The notes under the pieces: generated by a model
The model's database searches: none
Seen by the model: the letters and a program-made list of their open reading frames with translations, nothing else
Told to the model about the DNA's origin: nothing
Made by a program: the position numbers and the translations under genes
Assembly (NCBI GenBank): GCA_900548955.1
Contig: URMQ01000067.1
Span: forward strand, 1-8,320
Direction of reading: 5' to 3'
DNA length: 8,320 nucleotides
Source of the DNA: an uncultured Eggerthella sp.
GTDB taxonomy: Bacteria > Actinomycetota > Coriobacteriia > Coriobacteriales > Eggerthellaceae
Shown: piece by piece, positions 1 through 6,741 of the stretch
Position numbering within the stretch: position 1 is the first letter of the stretch
Layout: each line of letters begins with the position of its first letter

Positions 1-53
1 TATGGCACGGAAGAAAAACACAAAAAAACGCCGGAGCGGTCTGCTGGGCGCAC
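1..53 (+). other. Foreign left edge: possible 5' start of an unrelated gene
   Basis: On the minus strand these bases keep the carB frame open, but the translation (V-R-P-A-D-R-S-G-V-F) has no resemblance to CarB, which should continue D-K/R-L-Y-F-E-P. On the plus strand an ATG at position 2 opens a run MARKKNTKKRRSGLLGA. This looks like the basic N-terminus that precedes a membrane anchor in many Firmicutes proteins. Beyond base 53 that frame enters carB DNA and stops at 71-73, so only about 17 codons could be genuine. The product is not recognised. The ATG sits at the window edge, so no ribosome binding site is visible. It fits a chimeric join better than a natural gene end. Confidence 0.4.
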
Positions 54-1880
54 TGATGTGTCGTAGTCGGTAGAAACCGTTTCAGGATTGCAGTTAACAA
101 TGATGGTTTCAAAACCAAGCTTCTTCAAAGCAAGTGCTGCATGTACACAGCAGTAGTCGAATTCAATACCCTGACCAATGCGGTTAGGACCGCCACCCAA
201 AATCATAATCTTGCGATTATCAGAAGCAGTGGAATGATCAGGTGCATTGTAAGTTGAATAGTAATAAGCGCTATCCTGCGTACCGCTTACGTGTACACCT
301 TCCCAGGCTTCGGTAACGCCAAGACCCAAGCGATAAGCGCGAATATCATCTTCAGGAATGTTAAGCAATTCTCCTAAGTAACGATCGGAGAAACCATCCT
401 TCTTAGCGGTTGTGAACTGTTCTTCTGGTAACTGTTCACCAGGATGCTCAGAAGCGTAAGCCAGAATAGCCTGCTCTTCTTCAACCAGTTCTTTCATTTC
501 CTGAATAAAGTGAACTTTAATCTTGGTAAGCTCATGCAGCTCTTCAACCGTCGCACCCTTACGCAGTGCTTCATACATAATAAACTGACGCTCAGAAGTT
601 GCCGTATGTAGCATTGCCAACAAATCATCCAAGGACTTGTCATTGAAGTCTTTTACATAACCTAAACCATAGCGGTCTTTTTCAAGGGAACGAACTGCCT
701 TTTGGAACGCTTCTTTGTAGGTTTTACCGATGGACATAACCTCGCCCACAGCGCGCATCTGGGTTCCAAGTTTGTCTTCAACGCCCTTGAACTTTTCGAA
801 TGCCCAACGAGCAAATTTCAATACAATATAGTCGCCACCCGCAACATATTTATCGAGCGTGCCATGTTTGCCACAAGGAATTTCGTCAAGCGTAATACCC
901 GTTGCCAACATTGCAGAAACAAATGCAATAGGAAAGCCCGTTGCCTTAGAAGCTAAAGCAGAAGAACGACTGGTGCGAGGATTGATTTCGATAATAATGT
1001 CGCGGTCGGTCTTAGGATCGTGTGCCCACTGAACATTGCAGCCACCGATAACTTCAACCTTGTCGACAATCTTGTAGCTCTTTTCCTGCAAACGATCGAT
1101 GGTTTCCTGCGCGATGGTTTGCATAGGAGCCGCACAAAAAGAGTCGCCCGTGTGAACGCCCATTGGGTCAATGTTTTCAATGGTGCAAACGGTAATCATC
1201 TGACCCTTTGAGTCGCGAACAACTTCGAACTCAAGTTCTTCCCAACCAAGAACACTTTCTTCAACCAGTACCTCAGTTACAGGAGAAGCAGCCAAACCAC
1301 GAGCCACAACGGTACGTAATTCGTCTACGTTGTAGACCAGGCCACCACCCGTACCACCCATGGTGTAAGCAGGACGTAAAACACAGGGATAACCCAAGCG
1401 AGAAGCAATTTCTACTGCTTCTTCCACCGTATGGGAAACCTCAGAACGAGCCATTTCGATGCCAAGTTCTGCCATAGTGTCTTTGAAGGCCTGGCGGTCT
1501 TCGCCGCGCTCAATAGCGTCTACCTGAACACCGATAACTTTTACACCGTACTTATCCAAAACGCCAAGACTGGAAAGCTCTGCACATAAGTTCAAGGCAG
1601 ACTGTCCACCCAAGTTAGGCAACAATGCGTCAGGACGCTCTTTGGCAATAATTGCCTCGATGCGCTTAGCATTCAAAGGCTCAATATACGTAACGTCTGC
1701 CGTGCCAGGGTCGGTCATGATAGTAGCGGGATTGGAGTTAACCAAAACAATTTCGTAGCCCAGTTGGCGAAGCGCCTTACATGCCTGGGTGCCTGAATAG
1801 CCGAATTCGCAAGCCTGTCCAATAATGATAGGGCCGGAACCAATAATAAGAATCTTGTGAACGTCGGTTCGCTTTCCCAT
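54..1880 (-). CDS. carB: Carbamoyl-phosphate synthase large subunit, 3' part missing (609 codons)
   Basis: CarB makes carbamoyl phosphate from bicarbonate, two ATP and ammonia channelled from the glutaminase subunit CarA. The product feeds pyrimidine and arginine synthesis in the cytoplasm. The start at 1880 (MGKRTDVHKILIIGSGP) has a strong Shine-Dalgarno AGGAAGGA six bases upstream. The first, carboxyphosphate half is complete: N-terminal glycine-rich fold at residues 10-27, ATP-grasp loop MGGTGGG at about 174-180, and metal ligands E298 and N300 in EINPRTSRSS. The oligomerisation region follows to about 545, then the second half opens with ILGGGPNRIGQGIEFDYCC. Homology ends at S609 in NCNPETVSTDYDTS, where roughly 1070 residues are normal, so the second ATP-grasp and allosteric domains are lost at the junction near base 53. 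carA does not precede it; a flavodoxin gene lies 244 bases upstream on the same strand. Confidence 0.95.
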
Positions 1881-1886
1881 GCGACG

Positions 1887-1894
1887 TCCTTCCT
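1887..1894 (-). promoter_or_regulatory. Ribosome binding site of carB
   Basis: On the minus strand this reads AGGAAGGA, followed by six bases (CGTCGC) and the ATG at 1880. It fixes the carB start. No other in-frame start with comparable signals is seen nearby. Confidence 0.8.
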
Positions 1895-1925
1895 GATCGA
1901 AGTACGGACAATACACTAACCAATT

Positions 1926-1954
1926 ATTGTACTCGTTTCGAAGCGCTCCGTCGG
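1926..1954 (-). promoter_or_regulatory. Weak candidate carB promoter
   Basis: On the minus strand TACAAT (1931 to 1926) matches five of six bases of the -10 consensus and lies about 46 bases before the carB start. The hexamer 17 bases upstream (CCGACG) is a poor -35 match. carB needs a promoter somewhere in this gap because carA is not upstream. This is the best -10 I can see, but it is only suggestive. Confidence 0.25.
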
Positions 1955-1990
1955 CATCGCCGCCTAATTTATTCTATGTTTATATTCAAG

Positions 1991-2010
1991 GTGGAATTAT
2001 TTATTTCCAC
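1991..2010. repeat. Inverted repeat GTGGAA-N8-TTCCAC
   Basis: Perfect 6-base arms are separated by an A/T-only 8-base centre, in the gap upstream of carB. It could be an operator for a dimeric repressor or a small RNA hairpin in the carB leader. No U-run follows on the minus strand, so it is not a good intrinsic terminator. Function unknown. Confidence 0.4.
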
Positions 2011-2048
2011 GCAAGACACTTTTGTATTTAACGCAGGCACTAATCACA

Positions 2049-2126
2049 AGCGCCTGGTCTTGAAGACATGGCTAGGCTAGCTTCGACGAACGGCTGCTCG
2101 TGGTATCCATGTCCGCACTTGGCGCT
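2049..2126. repeat. Nested inverted repeats between flavodoxin gene and carB
   Basis: The outer arms AGCGCC (2049-2054) and GGCGCT (2121-2126) enclose a second pair GACATGG (2065-2071) and CCATGTC (2107-2113). Two further odd palindromes lie inside: GTCTTGAAGAC (2057-2067) and GCTAGGCTAGC (2071-2081). The alternatives share bases, so the transcript could fold in more than one way. The outer arm overlaps the flavodoxin stop codon (2125-2127). No clear T/A run marks a standard terminator. It could be a 3' end structure, a leader element for carB, or chance. Confidence 0.35.
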
Positions 2127-2676
2127 ACGCTTGCTCTTCGCATTTGCGAATATAGGCAATCAGGGGATCAAGATATTCGCGCTTGGAGCCGTCAAATCCT
2201 TTGCGCATTTGAGCGACGGCATCTAGGTCGCGCTGCGCGGTATCTTTGCCCTTTTCAAGCATATGGAAATAAATGCGCATTGCCACTTTGTCAAAGGACC
2301 CTAATTTGCCATATTCAAAACCGCCCTGCGCATAAAAATGAATAAGTTCCTTGTACTGAGGTTCAGGAAACTTATTACGAAAAGCCTGTTCATGGTTTGA
2401 TTCGGGCCATTCATCACAAGGCATAGGTGTTGCGCCAACACCTAGCACAACAAACTTATCCATAGGATAGCGTTCAAGCTGCTTTTGCAGCCATGTAGCC
2501 TTGGTTAGGCCTGCTGCGTGATACCAACTGCAGAAAATTACTTTATCCATAGCCGCTATATCAACGGTATGCACCTGTGCAAAAGGAGTTGCCTCTACAC
2601 CGAATTCTTCGGCCAGCCATTCTGCATAACGTTTTGTGTGACCTGCTTGAGAACAATAGATAATTGCGATGTTCAT
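2125..2676 (-). CDS. Flavodoxin-domain protein, 183 aa
   Basis: This is a small soluble FMN-binding protein of the flavodoxin fold, expected to carry electrons in the cytoplasm. The N-terminus MNIAIIYCSQAGHTKRYAEW is a first beta strand followed by the phosphate-binding loop (CSQAGHTKR, residues 8-16). The order strand, loop, helix and the length agree with the single-domain flavodoxin/HemG-like group common in anaerobic Gram-positives. The start at 2676 is chosen over an in-frame ATG 18 codons upstream because AAAGGGG (2682-2688) lies five bases before it and homology begins exactly there. The gene follows the ABC operon on the same strand, but a strong terminator lies between them, so it probably has its own promoter. 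The redox partner is unknown. HemG-type protoporphyrinogen oxidase activity cannot be excluded, but nothing in the sequence shows it. Confidence 0.85.
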   Translation of the reverse strand: MNIAIIYCSQAGHTKRYAEWLAEEFGVEATPFAQVHTVDIAAMDKVIFCSWYHAAGLTKATWLQKQLERYPMDKFVVLGVGATPMPCDEWPESNHEQAFRNKFPEPQYKELIHFYAQGGFEYGKLGSFDKVAMRIYFHMLEKGKDTAQRDLDAVAQMRKGFDGSKREYLDPLIAYIRKCEEQA

Positions 2677-2751
2677 AGCTACCCCTTTGCGACCACAACG
2701 AAGCTTCATAGAAGACGAAGCCTTTGACAAAAGAGTAGATTATTCGACACG

Positions 2752-2769
2752 TATTACCATGCTGTAATA
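2752..2769. promoter_or_regulatory. Inverted repeat TATTAC-N6-GTAATA, candidate operator
   Basis: Perfect 6-base arms flank a 6-base centre, about 75 bases upstream of the flavodoxin start and 3' of the ABC terminator. Position and symmetry suit a repressor or activator site controlling the flavodoxin gene. No well-matched -35/-10 pair was found around it, so the promoter itself is not assigned. Confidence 0.35.
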
Positions 2770-2810
2770 GTTAAATCTTTGTAATGATAGAGATTAATGA
2801 AAAAAATAGT

Positions 2811-2848
2811 GACAAAAGCAAGCTCAGGGAAGACGTGCTTCCCTGAGC
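2811..2848 (-). terminator. Rho-independent terminator of the ABC operon
   Basis: An 11-base perfect stem (GCTCAGGGAAG at 2822-2832, CTTCCCTGAGC at 2838-2848) has a 5-base loop. On the minus strand it is followed by the U-rich stretch UUGCUUUUGUC. It starts ten bases after the stop codon of the second ABC gene. On the plus strand no T-run follows the stem, so it works for the minus-strand operon and separates it from the flavodoxin gene. Confidence 0.85.
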
Positions 2849-2858
2849 ATCTATTAAA

Positions 2859-4637
2859 CTACACTGCCCACTGAGCGCTTTCATTTTGGAGCGTAACCAT
2901 CTTTTTGAACAACCCATTTTTCTGCAGCATTAATTCTTTCGGAGCGCCCTGTTCAACAACACTACCCTCTTTAAGAACAACAATCTTGTCAGCATTCATA
3001 ACGGTACGCATGCGGTGAGCAATTACCATAACGGTTTTGCCAACTAATAAACGACTCAGCGCCTGCTGAACCTGTGTTTCGTTTTCAACGTCAAGACTGG
3101 CCGTTGCCTCATCCAGCAAAACAATTGGGGCATTTTTCAGCAATGCACGCGCAATAGAAATACGTTGACGTTCACCACCTGAAAGTTTTGTTCCATTTTC
3201 GCCAATGGGCGTCTCGTAACCCTGAGGTAAACGAAGCGCAAATTCATCGCAATTTGCTGCCTTTGCTGCCGCTAACACCTCTTCATCGGTTGCATCACGC
3301 CTACCCAAGCGAATGTTGTTCATCACCGTATCATCAAAGAGCAACACGTCCTGGAACACCACGGCGTAGTCGCGCAACAGCACTTCCGGATCCACGTCGG
3401 CAACATTTACGCCGCCCACCAAAACAGATCCTGAGCTTGGGTCCCAGAAACGAGCAGCTAACTTTGAACAGGTAGACTTTCCTGAACCAGAAGGACCAAC
3501 CAGCGCGGTTACTTCGCCTTCGCGTGCCGTAAAACTTACGTTACTCAAAACGGGGACTTCATCCGATTCGTTATAAGAAAAAGAGACATCCCTAAACTCA
3601 ATCGAATGGTCCTGAGGATTGAAGGTTTCGCTACCCGTCGCCAGCGGTTCTTCATAGAAAGACTTCATGCGTCCAGCTGCCGTCCTTGCATGGAAAAGCT
3701 CCGCGATAAGCATGAGTGCCTGATCGAAGGGCGCATAAATGCGAGACACCACCAGCAAGAAGCAAAAGAGTACCATAAACGAGCAACTGCCCTCAAGAAT
3801 AAACAGGGCACCAGCAATGATGGTACTTGCTATGCCTAGACGAAGCACAATCTGGGCACCATTAACAAAAATCCCCGTTAAAAGTTCTCCTTTGATGGTT
3901 TGTTTTTCAGAGGAATCAATATCGTTGTTGATGCCTTCAAGGTATCTTTCAATTTGATTCGTAGCGCGCACTTCACGGACACACTCAAGTGCCTCTTGAA
4001 TATCGTCAGAAACCTGCAAGTTCTTTTCGCGCGTCGCACGTGAAAGAGGTGCTAACAACTTTCGGCTCGCAAATAACAACACAAACGCTACAGGCACACT
4101 CCATAGTGCAGCCAAAGCCAAACGCCAGTCGAAGATAAACAAACCAACCGCCGCAATACCAAGCGTAACGTAAGCACCATAGAGTTCAGGAAGAACATGA
4201 CTGTAGGCGTGTTCGGTAATTTTGACATCCCCCATAATGGTTTCCGTCAAATCCGCTAGGTCGCGCTTACCAAAGAACGACAAGGGCAACTTGCGCAAAC
4301 GTTCCGCCAAACCAATACGCTGCCTGCCACTTTCGTTATAAATAACGCCATATTGGTAGTAGTAGGCAAAGTATTCTGCAACGCACAGCAGCACGAAAAA
4401 CGCAACCAGCAGAACAACAAACGGAACAGTAAAACCAACTGAAGCCAGCTGGGGTAGCCCGCCGAAAAGAGATGGCATAGGAGCTCCCTGGGTATACCCC
4501 GCTACCAAAGCATCCATGAGCAAATAGAGCAAGCCAATGCCCATGAAAATAATGAGATTTGCCAAAGCGGTCCATACCGTGCCAAGTTTTACATTGCGCA
4601 CACCTTCATCAGTGAGCGCATATTTTTCTTTCAGCAT
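2859..4637 (-). CDS. ABC transporter half-molecule B, permease-ATPase fusion, 592 aa
   Basis: This half-transporter has an N-terminal six-helix exporter-fold membrane domain (residues about 18-320; first helices about 18-44 and 66-92) fused to a nucleotide-binding domain. The ATPase motifs are complete: Walker A GPSGSGKST at 381-389, Q-loop VFQDV, signature LSGGE at 485-489, Walker B LLDEATASLD with catalytic E510, and H-loop His541. The ATG directly abuts the stop codon of gene A (TAA then ATG, no gap), and its ribosome site AAGGCGGTGA lies inside gene A, so translation is probably coupled and the products should pair one to one. The terminator follows immediately. The layout, with a divergent AraC-type regulator, resembles YbtPQ/IrtAB siderophore importers. 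A multidrug or peptide export role remains possible because the fold is shared. Confidence 0.9.
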   Translation of the reverse strand: MLKEKYALTDEGVRNVKLGTVWTALANLIIFMGIGLLYLLMDALVAGYTQGAPMPSLFGGLPQLASVGFTVPFVVLLVAFFVLLCVAEYFAYYYQYGVIYNESGRQRIGLAERLRKLPLSFFGKRDLADLTETIMGDVKITEHAYSHVLPELYGAYVTLGIAAVGLFIFDWRLALAALWSVPVAFVLLFASRKLLAPLSRATREKNLQVSDDIQEALECVREVRATNQIERYLEGINNDIDSSEKQTIKGELLTGIFVNGAQIVLRLGIASTIIAGALFILEGSCSFMVLFCFLLVVSRIYAPFDQALMLIAELFHARTAAGRMKSFYEEPLATGSETFNPQDHSIEFRDVSFSYNESDEVPVLSNVSFTAREGEVTALVGPSGSGKSTCSKLAARFWDPSSGSVLVGGVNVADVDPEVLLRDYAVVFQDVLLFDDTVMNNIRLGRRDATDEEVLAAAKAANCDEFALRLPQGYETPIGENGTKLSGGERQRISIARALLKNAPIVLLDEATASLDVENETQVQQALSRLLVGKTVMVIAHRMRTVMNADKIVVLKEGSVVEQGAPKELMLQKNGLFKKMVTLQNESAQWAV

Positions 4638-6452
4638 TTAATTCACCGCCTTTTCTATAGCAACCTCGCTGCGTGCAATTTTCCATGATGCAGCCTGTTC
4701 GTAGTCTGCCCACATTCTTGCGTAGAGCCCCTCATGTGCAAGAAGTTCATCGTGGGTGCCCTGTTCGGCAATGGATCCTTCTGAAAGAACAACAATCTTG
4801 TCAGCGTTGCGGACAGTAGATAAGCGATGAGCAATCATAAGAACGGTACGGCCTTGTGTCAGTTCGCTAAATGCTTTTTGAATAAGCACTTCATTTTCGG
4901 GATCGGCAAACGCGGTAGCCTCGTCCAAAACAACAATATCTGCCTGCTTCAAAATGGCGCGCGCAAGCATCAAACGCTGTATCTCGCCACCTGAAAAATA
5001 AACACCCTTAGTGCCGTAGACCGTGTCAATTCCATCAGGGCACTTCGCCAAAATGTCATCGCATTGCGCAGCATGCAAGGCATCCATAACTTCTTCGCGC
5101 GTTGCATCGGGTCTTGCAGCACGGACGTTTTCCAAAATACTTTGCTTGAACAAGCGATTTGCCTGGAAAACAAACGCAACCTTTTCCATCAAAACACGAG
5201 GGTCAATAGTGCGCACGTCCACACCACCAACGCGCACGGTGCCCGAACTAACATCCCAAAAACGCGGCACTAACGCTGCGGCAGTAGATTTACCACCGCC
5301 CGAAGGCCCCACCAACGCCACCGTAGAACCTGCAGGAACCGTGAAGCTTACCTTTTCTAGTGCGTTGCGTTCTGCTCCTTCGTAGGCAAACGTAACATCT
5401 TCAAACGCAATAGAAGCATCTGCAGGATATTCGCACGTGTCTGCCGTTTTAATTTCGGGAGCCGCAAGAATACCTTTAACGCGCTGGAGCGAATCCGCTG
5501 CAACCTGAAATGCCTCCGACATAAACATGACGCGCGTCATCGCGGTAGGAATAATGGCCATAAAGATGGAATAGAATGCAACGTTTGCAATAAATGTAGC
5601 TATGTTTGTTTCACCTGGCAGCAACAACAGCATGACAGGAATAACGAAGACAACCGCGCCATTAATAACAGCAAGCGAAAGCGACTGCGGAACCTGGCAC
5701 CATTTCACGGCGTAATCTTGCGCCATGGCGCTGAAATCCTGGATGGCATCATAAAATGCCTTGAATGAATACACGGTTTGCTGAAAAACCTTTACAACAG
5801 GAATTCCGCGAACGTATTCTGTGCCTGTTTCGTTCATGCGAACCAGGGCATCTTGATACTTCATCATGAATTCCATACCACGACCGCTCATCATGTATGC
5901 CATGCACAAAATTGAAATGAGAACAGGGATAAGACATGCAAGACCAAGGCGCCAGTCAAACACAAAGAAAATGACCAGCATGCCTACGATCATAGCTATC
6001 GATCCAGCGGTATCAGGCAGCTTGTGAGCAAGCAGCCCTTCCGTTTCTGAAGCACACCCATCCACTACACGACGAAGCGCACCTGAAGCATGGTTATCGA
6101 AATAACCCAATGAAGTATTCATCAAATGCTTGGTTGTTTGCTTGCGCATGTTGGCAGCACAACGGAAAGCCGCCACATGAGTACACATAAGCGCAACAAA
6201 ATAAACCAGAATTGAAAGAATCGCAAAAATCAAAGCCGCCCACCCATACTGCGCAATTGATGTTGCGGCACTCCAATTTGGTGCGACAGCTAATAAGTCA
6301 CGCGCTACTAAGAAAATGCAGATATACGGAACAAAGCTGATCAGCATTGAAATTGCAGAAAGAGCACAACCAAGATAAGTAAGGCTTTTTCTGCTCCCTG
6401 CAAAATCAAGTAACTGAGAAATGGCGCCTTGTTCCTTTTTCTTTTCCGCCAT
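4638..6452 (-). CDS. ABC transporter half-molecule A, permease-ATPase fusion, 604 aa
   Basis: This is the first gene of the two-gene transporter operon. Its exporter-type membrane domain has hydrophobic segments at about 23-50 and 70-93, further pairs near 147-185 and 255-310, and is followed by an ATPase domain. Walker A GPSGGGKST is at 382-390, Q-loop VFQAN, signature FSGGE at 486-490, Walker B VVLDEATAF with E511, and H-loop His542. The D-loop is the unusual AFADPENE instead of SALD; I recall AFADPE(S/N)E in IrtB/Ybt-type siderophore transporters, which supports a metal-chelate role. Gene B has the ordinary form, so the two halves are asymmetric, although both keep the catalytic glutamate. 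The start at 6452 is backed by a near-perfect AAAGGAGGTG. Substrate and direction are inferred, not shown. Confidence 0.9.
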   Translation of the reverse strand: MAEKKKEQGAISQLLDFAGSRKSLTYLGCALSAISMLISFVPYICIFLVARDLLAVAPNWSAATSIAQYGWAALIFAILSILVYFVALMCTHVAAFRCAANMRKQTTKHLMNTSLGYFDNHASGALRRVVDGCASETEGLLAHKLPDTAGSIAMIVGMLVIFFVFDWRLGLACLIPVLISILCMAYMMSGRGMEFMMKYQDALVRMNETGTEYVRGIPVVKVFQQTVYSFKAFYDAIQDFSAMAQDYAVKWCQVPQSLSLAVINGAVVFVIPVMLLLLPGETNIATFIANVAFYSIFMAIIPTAMTRVMFMSEAFQVAADSLQRVKGILAAPEIKTADTCEYPADASIAFEDVTFAYEGAERNALEKVSFTVPAGSTVALVGPSGGGKSTAAALVPRFWDVSSGTVRVGGVDVRTIDPRVLMEKVAFVFQANRLFKQSILENVRAARPDATREEVMDALHAAQCDDILAKCPDGIDTVYGTKGVYFSGGEIQRLMLARAILKQADIVVLDEATAFADPENEVLIQKAFSELTQGRTVLMIAHRLSTVRNADKIVVLSEGSIAEQGTHDELLAHEGLYARMWADYEQAASWKIARSEVAIEKAVN

Positions 6453-6461
6453 TTCTTAGAC

Positions 6462-6471
6462 CACCTCCTTT
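6462..6471 (-). promoter_or_regulatory. Strong ribosome binding site of ABC gene A
   Basis: The minus strand reads AAAGGAGGTG nine bases before the ATG at 6452, nearly a full complement of the 16S anti-Shine-Dalgarno end. It fixes the start and predicts efficient translation of the operon, in contrast to the divergent regulator gene, which has no such site. Confidence 0.85.
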
Positions 6472-6555
6472 GTTTTATACACGTAAGCACCTTCGGCTTC
6501 TCTTGATGGGATTCACCTGATCGAATCACCTTGAATGAATTCCCTCAATTGAAGC

Positions 6556-6584
6556 TTGATTGTTAGACTTGGTTAACTTACCAT
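6556..6584 (+). promoter_or_regulatory. Candidate promoter for the AraC-type regulator gene
   Basis: TTGATT (6556-6561) and TACCAT (6579-6584) are separated by exactly 17 bases and match four of six positions each. They would give an untranslated leader of about 150 bases containing the 6686-6697 palindrome. The divergent ABC promoter must lie in the same 289-base gap, but I found no convincing hexamers for it; TTGCAT-17-TAACAA on the minus strand is only a weak option. Confidence 0.3.
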
Positions 6585-6661
6585 GCAAATTAACGAAGAC
6601 AGTCTCTTGATTAATAAACATGGACGTTTTCGAAAGTTATCCAATACAAAAAAGAAATTCG

Positions 6662-6698
6662 TTTAGCTTAACTGCCACAGATACCTAAGCTAGCTTAA
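6662..6698. promoter_or_regulatory. Candidate operator: 12-bp palindrome with repeated half-sites
   Basis: TAAGCTAGCTTA (6686-6697) is a perfect palindrome. Its half-site TAGCTTAA occurs at 6691-6698 and again in direct orientation at 6664-6671, 27 bases apart. It lies between the divergent regulator and transporter genes, the usual place for a shared control site. AraC proteins often bind direct repeats. The minus-strand form TTAAGCTAGCTTAGGTA is also loosely like a DtxR/IdeR iron box, but it is an even rather than odd palindrome. Confidence 0.4.
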
Positions 6699-6741
6699 AC
6701 GGATCAGGACTAGTAGAAACAGCAATCAGAAACAACAGCTT

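Noticed and set aside
702..1477. Several 60-90 aa frames on both strands around 702-1477
   Set aside because: All overlap the well-supported carB coding frame; they have no recognisable domains or ribosome sites.
2100..2345. 81-aa plus-strand frame opposite the flavodoxin gene
   Set aside because: Antisense to a clear flavodoxin-domain protein, with no homology I recognise.
2677..2730. Upstream start for the flavodoxin gene at 2730
   Set aside because: The extra 18 residues are not flavodoxin-like, and the strong AAAGGGG site lies just before the internal ATG at 2676.
5023..5385. 120-aa open frame on the plus strand
   Set aside because: It lies antisense within the ATPase domain of ABC protein A, has no ribosome site, and its composition mirrors the coding strand; it is a shadow frame.
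6473..6479. TATAAAA as a -10 box for the ABC operon
   Set aside because: Transcription would begin inside the ribosome binding site and there is no matching -35 at 17 bases.
6684..6700. A true DtxR/IdeR iron box
   Set aside because: The symmetry is an even palindrome, unlike the odd 19-bp consensus, and the inner bases differ; kept only as a loose resemblance.
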